Part shown: positions 1 to 4,435 of the stretch, piece by piece
Layout: each line of letters opens with the position of its first letter
How positions within the stretch are numbered: the stretch's first letter is position 1
Notes under the pieces: model-generated
The model's input: the letters and a program-made list of their open reading frames with translations, nothing else
What the model was told of the DNA's origin: nothing
The model's database searches: none
Position numbers and translations under genes: made by a program
Origin: JBBSQE01 sp038258095
Lineage (GTDB): Bacteria > Actinomycetota > Thermoleophilia > Solirubrobacterales > 70-9
Direction: 5' to 3'
Assembly (NCBI GenBank): GCA_038258095.1
Contig: JBBSQE010000181.1
Location: 1 to 5,786, forward strand
DNA: 5,786 nucleotides

Positions 1-291
1 CCCAATGTCATGGGCGGCGAGGAGGGTGACTACGTCCTCCGCATCCAGGGCGATTCGATGCGCGATGTGGGGATCCTCACCGACGACTATGTGATCGTCC
101 GGCCGACCGACGACGCCGACAACGGCGAGATCGTTGTCGCCCTCGTCGAGGACGAGGCGACCGTCAAGCGACTCTTCCGCGAGCAGGATCACATCCGCCT
201 CCAGCCGGAGAACACGACGATGGAGCCGATCATCACGACGGATGCGAAGGTGCTGGGCCGCGTAGTCGGCGTCTTCCGCAAGGTCTCGTGA
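1..291 (+). CDS. lexA: LexA repressor, C-terminal protease domain (5' truncated by window edge)
   Basis: This is the C-terminal part of the SOS-response repressor LexA, an S24-family serine peptidase that cleaves itself when RecA filaments form on damaged DNA, so relieving repression of repair genes. The frame is open from base 1. The catalytic Ser is in the motif GDSM (codon at 55-57) and the general-base Lys is in ATVKRL (codon at 166-168). They lie 37 residues apart, the same spacing as Ser119/Lys156 of E. coli LexA. The C-terminal strands (GEIVVALV, VLGRVVGVFR) also fit the family. The DNA-binding winged helix and the Ala-Gly cleavage site lie upstream of the window. The stop codon overlaps a GTG start of the next reading frame (GTGA). 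UmuD-like proteins share this domain, but the ending and the fit to actinobacterial LexA make LexA much more likely. Confidence 0.93.
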   Translation, partial: PNVMGGEEGDYVLRIQGDSMRDVGILTDDYVIVRPTDDADNGEIVVALVEDEATVKRLFREQDHIRLQPENTTMEPIITTDAKVLGRVVGVFRKVS

Positions 292-575
292 GCGCTGTGG
301 CGCGGCGCACTCCTTCGTCATTGGCCTTTCCCTTGCCCCGGCAAGGGCGGCGGCCGGCTTCCTCGGATTGCTTCGCCACAGCGCCCACGAAGGCCACGAT
401 TGTTTCGGGGTTGCGTGAAAGGCGACTGGCCGTGGCGGCCGGGTCGACGCTCGAGGAATCGATTCTCGGCGTATGGGAGGACCTGGTTGTCACCGGCCGC
501 GGTAGCTGTCCTGTCTGCTCGGGTGAGATGCGGGCGGGCTCTGGATGTCGGAGCTGCGGTTCCCAGCTGACCTGA
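288..575 (+). CDS. Small zinc-ribbon protein of unknown function, overlapping lexA
   Basis: This encodes a 95-residue protein if it starts at the GTG that overlaps the lexA stop (GTGA, suggesting translational coupling). The C-terminus carries a four-cysteine zinc ribbon: CPVC at residues 74-77 and CRSC at 87-90, nine residues apart. A short acidic/aliphatic helix (LEESILGVWEDL, about 55-66) precedes it. From memory, similar small helix-plus-zinc-ribbon proteins occur behind lexA in Thermoleophilia; this was not searched. Residues 1-40 are low-complexity, rich in Arg, Pro, Ser and Ala, and their DNA contains a perfect inverted repeat (330-347), so the real start could be later. The only later start I see before the helix is TTG at 411, which lacks a good ribosome-binding site. 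No enzymatic motif is visible. Zinc binding and possible nucleic-acid or protein contact are inferred from the ribbon alone. Confidence 0.6.
   Translation: MSAVARRTPSSLAFPLPRQGRRPASSDCFATAPTKATIVSGLRERRLAVAAGSTLEESILGVWEDLVVTGRGSCPVCSGEMRAGSGCRSCGSQLT
330..347. repeat. Perfect inverted repeat, possible lexA 3' hairpin
   Basis: CCCTTGCC (330-337) and GGCAAGGG (340-347) are perfect reverse complements separated by only CC; because such a short loop is sterically strained, the actual hairpin would probably have a 7-bp stem with a 4-nt loop. It begins 39 nt after the lexA stop. No T-run follows (the sequence continues CGGCGGCCGG), so it is not a standard intrinsic terminator. It may be a transcript-stabilising hairpin or a weak terminator behind lexA. 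If the zinc-ribbon gene truly starts at 288, the repeat lies inside its coding sequence. Confidence 0.45.
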
Positions 576-590
576 TCTGTTCCGGGCCGC

Positions 591-618
591 TTGCGCTTTT
601 CGCAACTAGGACTACCAT
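591..618 (+). promoter_or_regulatory. Predicted sigma70-type promoter of rnpB
   Basis: TTGCGC (591-596) as -35 and TACCAT (613-618, four of six consensus bases) as -10 are separated by 16 bp. The expected transcription start falls at about 623-625, exactly where the P1 helix of RNase P RNA begins. The position relative to the RNA 5' end is the main support, since the hexamers alone are only moderate matches. It lies in the 47-nt gap after the zinc-ribbon gene. Confidence 0.55.
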
Positions 619-622
619 CTGA

Positions 623-990
623 GGGGCGGGCCGAGCGATCGCGGAGGGAGAGAAAACCCTTCGAGGAAAGTCCGGACACCACAGGGTAGGGCGGTGGGTT
701 ACGCCACCCGGGGAAACCCGCGGGAAAGTGCCACAGAAACACACGGCCGATGGCGCGGCCACACGTGAGTCGCGCACAGGCAAAGGTGAAAGGGTGCGGT
801 AAGAGCGCACCGGCGTCGCGGCGACGCGGCGGCCAGGCAAACCCCGCCCGGTGCAAGGCCAAGCAGGACCGATGACCCGGCCCGGTCAGGTCCAGGTGGG
901 CCGCAGGGTCGCTTCGACGGCCCCGGCGGGGCTTCGGCCCCGGCGAGATAGATGGTCGCTCACGACAGAATCCGGCTTAGAGGCCCGCTA
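623..990 (+). ncRNA. rnpB: RNase P RNA, bacterial class A
   Basis: This is the catalytic RNA subunit of ribonuclease P, which removes 5' leaders from precursor tRNAs together with the RnpA protein. The universally conserved elements appear in order: GAGGAAAGTCCGGAC (663-677), the ACAGAAAC segment after P9-P11 (about 733-740), GCGGTAAGAGCGCACC (796-811), GGCAAACCCC (836-845), and the 3' core AGATAGATGGTCGCT followed by ACAGAATCCGGCTTA (965-979). The P1 helix closes the molecule: GGCGGGCC (625-632) pairs over eight positions with GGCCCGCT (982-989), which sets the ends within a few bases. The size of about 368 nt and the layout fit class A. A hairpin at 928-941 (GGGGC-TTCG-GCCCC), in the usual place of P18, has a UUCG rather than a GNRA loop. 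Long reading frames crossing this region are chance products of the base composition. Confidence 0.97.
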
Positions 991-993
991 AGG

Positions 994-1026
994 AAAGAGC
1001 TCCCTCGGGAGCTCTTTCTATTTTCC
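994..1026 (+). terminator. Intrinsic terminator of rnpB
   Basis: AAAGAGCTCCC (994-1004) and GGGAGCTCTTT (1007-1017) form a perfect stem (10 bp with loop CTCG), followed by CTATTTTCC on the plus strand. It starts four nt after the end of the P1 helix. On the minus strand the same hairpin follows the stop codon of the convergent SDR gene by about 12 nt, but its downstream tract there is only TTT followed by CC, so it would be a weaker terminator in that direction. Confidence 0.88.
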
Positions 1027-1029
1027 GGT

Positions 1030-1917
1030 CTACGGCAGCGGCTCGCCGAGCTCTGCCTTGCGCCGGAAGCTCGCCTGGCGCCGCTGAGCGTCCCTGAGCA
1101 CGAGCGGCAGCATCCGCAGTCCGAGGCCGGGAAAGGCATCGAAGAAGCGGAGAACCGGGCCGCGCCACCGAGGCAGAACGGTGACGACCTTCGGCCGGTC
1201 CACCAGCGCAGCCGCCGCCTCGGCGACCTCCTCCGGGCGCAGCAGGGTGCCGGAGAACGAACCGGCGGCATCGGGGTCGTCGAGGCGGTCGTGGAGCATC
1301 GGTGTCCAGATCCCGTCCGGGCAGAGCGCCGAGACGCGGATCCCCGTGTGGCCGGCACGCCAGAGGTCGTACTGGGTGCCGATCGAGAAGGCCATCGCGG
1401 CGTGCTTGCTCGCGGCGTAGCTGACCTCGCCCGGTGCCGCGACGATCCCGGCGAGCGAGACGACGTTGATGACATGGCCCCGCCCGGCCGCTCGCATCGG
1501 GTCCAGGGCGGCGACCGTTCCGTTCATCGTCCCGATGGCGTTGACGTCCATCATCAGGCCGCGCTGGCCCGCATCGTGTTCCCACGAGAGCCCGGTCTTC
1601 AGGATGCCGGCGTTGTTGACCCACAGGTCCAGCGTGCCGGAGCGCTCGACGGTTTCCCGGGCCACGGCCAGGCAGGCCTCGGCGTCCCGGACGTCGAGCT
1701 CGGAGGCGCGGGCACCCGAGCCGATCTCGGAGGCAGCCTCGATGACCGCTTTCGCGTCGACGTCGGTGAGGTGCACGGCGATGCCTCGAGAGGCGAGGGC
1801 GACGGCGATTGCCCGCCCCAATCCACGCCCGGCACCGGTGACCACCGCAGTCTTCACGCCGGTGAGGATATGGATCGACGCCCGAACGGTTCGTTTCAGG
1901 ACTCCGGGCCTCGACAC
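1030..1917 (-). CDS. SDR-family NAD(P)-dependent oxidoreductase
   Basis: This is a classical short-chain dehydrogenase/reductase, a Rossmann-fold enzyme that oxidises or reduces an alcohol/carbonyl group; the substrate cannot be told from sequence. In the 295-residue frame the cofactor motif TGAGRGLG is at residues 27-34, an Asp at the end of strand beta-2 (D52 in HLTDVD) favours NAD(H) over NADP(H), and NNAG is at 101-104. The catalytic set is complete: N126, S154 (NVVSLAG), Y167 and K171 (YAASK). The C-terminal 100 residues are Arg-rich with hydrophobic runs, as in some mycobacterial SDRs of unknown substrate. The start is uncertain. GTG at 1917 has GAGGAGGGG (1929-1937 on the opposite strand) 11 nt upstream, a long spacing. 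GTG at 1857 would put the glycine motif at residue 7, closer to the usual SDR N-terminus, but has no ribosome-binding site. It is transcribed divergently from the RlpA-like gene and convergently with rnpB. Confidence 0.93.
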   Translation of the reverse strand: MSRPGVLKRTVRASIHILTGVKTAVVTGAGRGLGRAIAVALASRGIAVHLTDVDAKAVIEAASEIGSGARASELDVRDAEACLAVARETVERSGTLDLWVNNAGILKTGLSWEHDAGQRGLMMDVNAIGTMNGTVAALDPMRAAGRGHVINVVSLAGIVAAPGEVSYAASKHAAMAFSIGTQYDLWRAGHTGIRVSALCPDGIWTPMLHDRLDDPDAAGSFSGTLLRPEEVAEAAAALVDRPKVVTVLPRWRGPVLRFFDAFPGLGLRMLPLVLRDAQRRQASFRRKAELGEPLP

Positions 1918-1944
1918 GGACGGCCGATCCCCTCCTCGCAGCCG

Positions 1945-2012
1945 TTGCTCACAGTTTCCATAAGTTCCCCAGCTTTTGCTAGGATCACCCGATCATTTGC
2001 TGAGCTCTTGCT
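1945..2012 (+). repeat. Four TTGCT direct repeats at helical-phase spacing
   Basis: TTGCT starts at 1945, 1976, 1997 and 2008, all on the plus strand. The start-to-start distances are 31, 21 and 11 bp, close to three, two and one turns of B-DNA, so all four copies face the same side of the helix. They lie in the divergent promoter region between the SDR gene and the riboswitch. The last copy also supplies the 5' side of the likely riboswitch P1 helix. This may be a binding array for a regulator or a coincidence; no known operator was recognised. Confidence 0.35.
1955..1985 (+). promoter_or_regulatory. Weak candidate promoter for the riboswitch/RlpA-like transcript
   Basis: TAGGAT (1980-1985) resembles an actinobacterial -10 element and TTTCCA (1955-1960) is the best -35 match, but the 19-bp spacer is long. 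The predicted start at about 1992 would leave a short lead-in before the riboswitch aptamer, which is the right geometry. Hexamer quality is low, so this is a suggestion only. No good promoter for the divergent SDR gene was seen in the same interval. Confidence 0.28.
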
Positions 2013-2116
2013 AACAAAGTGAGAGACGGGGGACCCAAGTGTGGGGCGAATCCCGGTTGTTTGCCGTGTAGCGCAGCTCTTTCAGCGCGAGCCCGTCAGC
2101 TAACCCCGTAAGCACC
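2005..2116 (+). promoter_or_regulatory. Cyclic di-AMP riboswitch (ydaO-yuaA class)
   Basis: The leader carries the hallmark blocks of the ydaO/yuaA aptamer in the correct order: GACGGGGGACCCAA (2025-2038), TGGGGCGAATC (2042-2052), and CCCGTCAGCTAACC followed by CCGTAAGC (2092-2113). Helices can be drawn: TGCT (2009-2012) with AGCA (2111-2114) as P1, ACGGGG (2026-2031) with CCCCGT (2104-2109) as P2, CCCA (2034-2037) with TGGG (2042-2045), and GCGC (2071-2074) with GCGC (2085-2088). The class binds the second messenger c-di-AMP and in most tested cases lowers expression of genes for cell-wall hydrolases, osmolyte transport or potassium transport when ligand is bound. Actinobacterial examples sit upstream of exported wall-remodelling genes, matching the RlpA-like gene here. 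The aptamer ends about 12 nt before the ATG with no room for an intrinsic terminator, so translational control is likely. Outer boundaries are approximate. Confidence 0.88.
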
Positions 2117-2117
2117 A

Positions 2118-2124
2118 GAAAGAG
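2118..2124 (+). promoter_or_regulatory. Ribosome-binding region of the RlpA-like gene, complementary to the riboswitch loop
   Basis: The purine run GAAAGAG (2118-2124) lies two nt before ATG 2127 and is the only Shine-Dalgarno-like stretch available, although a weak one. Its exact reverse complement CTCTTTC occurs at 2077-2083, in the 10-nt loop of the GCGC hairpin inside the riboswitch. Pairing of the two would cover the ribosome-binding region. The complementarity is seen in the sequence; its regulatory role is inferred. Confidence 0.45.
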
Positions 2125-2126
2125 AC

Positions 2127-2801
2127 ATGACAGACCCCCTTGCACGCCCCCGGAGGGCGAAAACCCTGACACTGCGCCCTGCGGCGCTTCTGGCCCTGCT
2201 CGCGCTTGCCGTTGCGCCGGCCGCCGCGCTCGCGGGGTCCGGAGGAGTCGGGACGCCCGGGTCGTCCACTCCGCCGCGGAGCGCCTCCGCTCCCGCCGGG
2301 ACCACCTTCGGCAAGCGGGTCCTCCGCCCGGGCATGGCTGGTGACGATGTCCTGGTCCTCAACGGGATCGTTTCATCGAAGCGCTACGCGAGATCCGTCC
2401 CCCTGACCAAGGTCTATCGCAGGCCCGCCGTCTCCGCCGTCCGAGCTTTCCAGGCAAGGCGCGGCCTCAGGGCCAACGGTGTCGTCAATTCGACAACGGC
2501 GCGGCAGCTCACTCGCTCCATGCAGATCGGGGAGGCCTCCTGGTATGGACCCGGGCTGTATGGCAACCACGTTGCGTGCGGCGGCATCCTTCGCCCCGGC
2601 ACCATCGGCGTGGCTCACAAGACGCTGCCATGCGGCACCAAGGTGACCTTCGCCTACCGCGGCCGCTACATCGTGGCCAGGGTGATCGACCGCGGCCCGT
2701 ACGTGAGCGGGCGCGCGTGGGACCTCACCAGGGCTGCGAGCGATGCGCTCGGCGTGACGGCGGCCGGGGTGGCCAACGTCCACTTCGCCATCGACCAATA
2801 G
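2127..2801 (+). CDS. Exported RlpA-like double-psi beta-barrel protein with peptidoglycan-binding domain
   Basis: This 224-residue protein has a basic N-terminus, a hydrophobic signal-peptide core (about 17-36) and a probable cleavage after ALA-36. A Gly/Ser/Pro/Thr-rich linker (37-60) follows, then a peptidoglycan-binding type 1 domain (about 62-130, with LRPGMAGDDV and AVRAFQARRGL) and a C-terminal RlpA-like double-psi barrel (135-222: GEASWYGPGLYGN, AHKTLPCGT, VIDRGPY, WDLTRAA). There is no lipobox, so unlike Gram-negative RlpA it is secreted rather than a lipoprotein. H164 and D188 match conserved barrel positions, while the usual TANGE-type segment is replaced by CGGILRPGT, as in many actinobacterial members. 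C151 and C169 could form a disulfide. Its role is probably peptidoglycan binding, perhaps with lytic-transglycosylase or resuscitation-type activity, outside the membrane. Expression is probably set by the c-di-AMP riboswitch directly upstream. ATG 2127 is chosen because the signal peptide begins there. Confidence 0.92.
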   Translation: MTDPLARPRRAKTLTLRPAALLALLALAVAPAAALAGSGGVGTPGSSTPPRSASAPAGTTFGKRVLRPGMAGDDVLVLNGIVSSKRYARSVPLTKVYRRPAVSAVRAFQARRGLRANGVVNSTTARQLTRSMQIGEASWYGPGLYGNHVACGGILRPGTIGVAHKTLPCGTKVTFAYRGRYIVARVIDRGPYVSGRAWDLTRAASDALGVTAAGVANVHFAIDQ

Positions 2802-2914
2802 CCCGTTACTCTCCGCCCGCCGAAACTTTCGCCGGCCCAAGGGTTCTCTCTGACACCCCCGCCGGCGCCGCGAGTCCGGACGCGCCGAGCCGAGCCCCTC
2901 GAGAAGGAGTACGC

Positions 2915-3637
2915 ATGATCAAGACCAGGGACTTCATCTCCCGTCGCCGCACGCTTGCCGCCGCCTCCGTGGGTCTCGCGGTCGTCGCTTCGTCCGCCGC
3001 GCTTGTGGCAGGCTCCGGCGGCACCGCTGGAGCGGCCGTACCCGGACGAATCACCGTGGTCCTCGGAAGGACGGCGACGACGCCCGTCCCGAACTGCCCC
3101 CAGATCTGCCGCGGGATTGTCAGCTCGACGGGCTTCCAGACCTCGAACGAGCAGGGCAAGCTGCCCTTCACGGTGCCGTTCGACGGCGTGGTCACTGCCT
3201 GGACGATTACGCTCGGCCAGCCGACCAACGCACAGCGCTCCTACTTCAACAACGTTTACGGAAAGCCGCCCAAGGCGCACCTCGCGATCCTCCGGCACAT
3301 CCCCCGCACGGACCCGCCGAAGTACCGGCTGCGACGCCAGAGCCGGATCCGGATCCTCACACCGTTCCTGGGCCGGACCGTCCGGTTCAAGCTCGGCAAC
3401 CAGATGCGCGTCCTCAAGGGCGACATCGTCGCCCTCTCCGTCCCGACCTGGGCGCCGGCGTTCGCGGATGGACTGGACTCGACCAGTCGTTGGCGTGCGA
3501 GCCGCGATGAGGGCAGGTGCGTCGGGGCCGTTGTAGACGGTAGGCCGCAACAGATGGTCAGGAGCACCCGGGAATACGGGTGCAACTACTCGACGGCCCG
3601 TCTGCTCTACACGGCGACCGTGGTCAAGAGGCGGTAA
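2915..3637 (+). CDS. Secreted protein of unknown function with four cysteines
   Basis: This 240-residue protein starts at ATG 2915, set by a strong ribosome-binding site AAGGAG (2904-2909) five nt upstream. The same frame is open further upstream but overlaps the RlpA-like gene and has no such signal. The N-terminus is a signal peptide: SRRRTLA (9-15), which loosely resembles a Tat motif but lacks the usual Phe, a hydrophobic core (about 14-33), and likely cleavage near AGAA-VPG (41/42). The mature part is basic and beta-rich by eye, with segments such as PFDGVVTAWTITLG and MRVLKGDIVALSVP, followed by WAPAF. Cysteines 61, 65, 202 and 223 could form two disulfides. I recall similar secreted, probably beta-sandwich, proteins from Thermoleophilia, all without known function. 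It lies 113 nt after the RlpA-like gene on the same strand with no terminator seen between, so co-transcription under the riboswitch is possible. Confidence 0.85.
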   Translation: MIKTRDFISRRRTLAAASVGLAVVASSAALVAGSGGTAGAAVPGRITVVLGRTATTPVPNCPQICRGIVSSTGFQTSNEQGKLPFTVPFDGVVTAWTITLGQPTNAQRSYFNNVYGKPPKAHLAILRHIPRTDPPKYRLRRQSRIRILTPFLGRTVRFKLGNQMRVLKGDIVALSVPTWAPAFADGLDSTSRWRASRDEGRCVGAVVDGRPQQMVRSTREYGCNYSTARLLYTATVVKRR

Positions 3638-3646
3638 ATGTCCTGG

Positions 3647-4219
3647 CTAGGCGGCGGCGGGAAGCACCCGCGGTGTGGCCTGGTCCTTCGGCAGAGCCGC
3701 GGCGCTTGCGATCAGGCTCTGGAACTCGTTCAGGGCCAGATGCCCAACGGCTTCGAGAATTTCCTCGTCGGTCCAGCCGATCTCGCGCGCTTCCTCGTGG
3801 AGGTAGTGCGGGGGAGGGGTGTCGTCCGTCGCTTCGAGCGCGGCCTGAAGGAACTCGAGCAGCGCCGCCTCCTTCTCGTCCCCGGAGCCGAAGCCCCGGG
3901 CCCGGGAGACCTCGTCCAGACCGAGACCGGCTCGCCGTGCCGACTTCGCGTGCTGGACGATGCTGTAGGTGTCGCCGCGATGCTCGGCGACCGCGAGCGC
4001 GATGCGCTCACGCGTTGCCACCGGTAGGACCCCGCCGCGGAGCTCCGAGCGCATACGGGTATAGGCGCGAAGAACCGAGGGGGCGCCGGCGAGGACGCCG
4101 ACGAACTTCGAGACCGAGCCGCCCGCTGCCTGGATGCTCTTGAGAATCGGAGCGCTCTCGTCCGGGGCGGTGAGCTCGTCGTGGATATGGAATCTGCTGA
4201 CTTCTGTCTTGATCGTCAC
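3647..4219 (-). CDS. AhpD/carboxymuconolactone decarboxylase-like protein lacking cysteines
   Basis: This 190-residue all-helical protein is of the AhpD-like (CMD) superfamily, which includes alkylhydroperoxidases and carboxymuconolactone decarboxylases. The core motif region reads LAVAEHRGDTYSIVQHAKSA (residues 75-94), followed by RRAGL. The conserved Glu (E79), Tyr (Y85) and His (H90) are present and the spacing is canonical. Both positions of the redox CxxC pair are replaced (D83 and S86), and there is no cysteine anywhere in the protein. Thiol-based AhpD peroxidase chemistry is therefore not possible. A decarboxylase-like, structural or unknown activity remains. The N-terminal 60 residues and the C-terminal helices (EEILEAVGHLALNEFQSLI) fit family members of 170-200 residues. 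Start GTG 4219 has AGGA six nt upstream. Its stop lies 9 bp from the stop of the convergent secreted-protein gene. The TTAC/GTAA palindromes upstream suggest repressor control. Confidence 0.88.
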   Translation of the reverse strand: MTIKTEVSRFHIHDELTAPDESAPILKSIQAAGGSVSKFVGVLAGAPSVLRAYTRMRSELRGGVLPVATRERIALAVAEHRGDTYSIVQHAKSARRAGLGLDEVSRARGFGSGDEKEAALLEFLQAALEATDDTPPPHYLHEEAREIGWTDEEILEAVGHLALNEFQSLIASAAALPKDQATPRVLPAAA

Positions 4220-4296
4220 TTTTGATCCTGCTTTCAGTGGGATCGGTGGCCGCGGTCGTCTCGTGCCGGTGGCGCGACGAGGTGCGGCCTCGCTTT

Positions 4297-4325
4297 ACTT
4301 TATGCGGGTTACTTACGAGACGTAA
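4297..4325 (-). promoter_or_regulatory. Candidate promoter of the AhpD-like gene
   Basis: Read on the minus strand, TTACGT (complement of 4320-4325) as -35 and TAAAGT (complement of 4297-4302, four of six consensus bases) as -10 are separated by exactly 17 bp. The predicted start near 4290 would leave a leader of about 70 nt before GTG 4219. The -35 is a poor match, as in many regulated promoters. It overlaps the inverted repeat at 4312-4326, which would let a bound repressor block it. Confidence 0.4.
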
Positions 4326-4331
4326 GCTTAC
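4312..4331. promoter_or_regulatory. Interlocked palindromes, candidate repressor operator
   Basis: CTTACG-AGA-CGTAAG (4312-4326) is a perfect 15-bp inverted repeat, and GTAAGCTTAC (4322-4331) is a perfect 10-bp palindrome sharing the GTAAG half-site. A further GTTAC (4308-4312) abuts the left side. TTAC/GTAA half-sites are typical of many TetR-family operators. The site covers the predicted -35 of the minus-strand AhpD-like gene and lies about 105 bp upstream of glnA. No regulator gene is in the window, so the cognate protein is unknown. Confidence 0.5.
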
Positions 4332-4381
4332 CCACTCGGGGTGCCTCTTACAAGCCCTGTCTCGGGCTCCACGAGTACCCC

Positions 4382-4408
4382 TTACTACGTAATCCGAAGC
4401 ACCTTCGG
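4382..4408. repeat. Two small inverted repeats upstream of glnA
   Basis: TTAC-TAC-GTAA (4382-4392) is an 11-bp inverted repeat using the same half-sites as the larger operator about 60 bp away but with different spacing. Directly next to it, CCGAAG-CAC-CTTCGG (4394-4408) is a perfect 6-bp stem with a 3-nt loop. The second ends 27 nt before the glnA start codon. They could be operator sites or, if transcribed, a small hairpin. No T-run follows, so it is not a terminator. Confidence 0.4.
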
Positions 4409-4423
4409 TTCACCGGCATCGCC

Positions 4424-4429
4424 TATCGT
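4424..4429 (+). promoter_or_regulatory. Possible -10 element for a leaderless glnA transcript
   Basis: TATCGT (4424-4429, four of six consensus bases) ends six nt before ATG 4436, which would place the transcription start at or next to the A of the start codon. No Shine-Dalgarno sequence is visible in front of glnA, which fits leaderless translation, common in actinobacteria. No convincing -35 was found 16-18 bp upstream. Confidence 0.3.
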
Positions 4430-4435
4430 TGCCGC

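Noticed and set aside
233..862. 209-codon minus-strand open frame across lexA end, zinc-ribbon gene and rnpB
   Set aside because: It crosses half of the structured RNase P RNA and the rnpB promoter and has a Pro/Arg/Ser-rich translation without domain signals.
952..2022. 356-codon plus-strand open frame opposite the SDR gene
   Set aside because: It is the reverse shadow of the SDR gene, extends into rnpB and the divergent promoter region, has an Arg/Gly/Asp-rich composition without domain motifs, and would contradict the complete SDR catalytic set on the other strand.
2576..2914. Upstream in-frame extension of the secreted protein
   Set aside because: The frame stays open but overlaps the RlpA-like gene. 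The AAGGAG site and signal peptide fix the start at ATG 2915.
2802..2914. Terminator between the RlpA-like and secreted-protein genes
   Set aside because: Only short imperfect GC-rich complementarities are present and no T-run follows.
2666..3550. 294-codon minus-strand open frame opposite the secreted-protein gene
   Set aside because: It is Arg/Gly/Asp-rich, has no motif, and lies opposite a gene with a strong ribosome-binding site and a signal peptide.
4308..4326. GlnR box (GTnAC-n6-GAAAC) upstream of glnA
   Set aside because: The GTTAC half is present but the second half reads GACGT instead of GAAAC, so the match is too poor to call.
4327..4435. Glutamine riboswitch or other metabolite aptamer upstream of glnA
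   Set aside because: Conserved blocks of the glnA-type glutamine riboswitch were not found. Only short inverted repeats (4353-4368, 4394-4408) are present and they are weak evidence for an aptamer.
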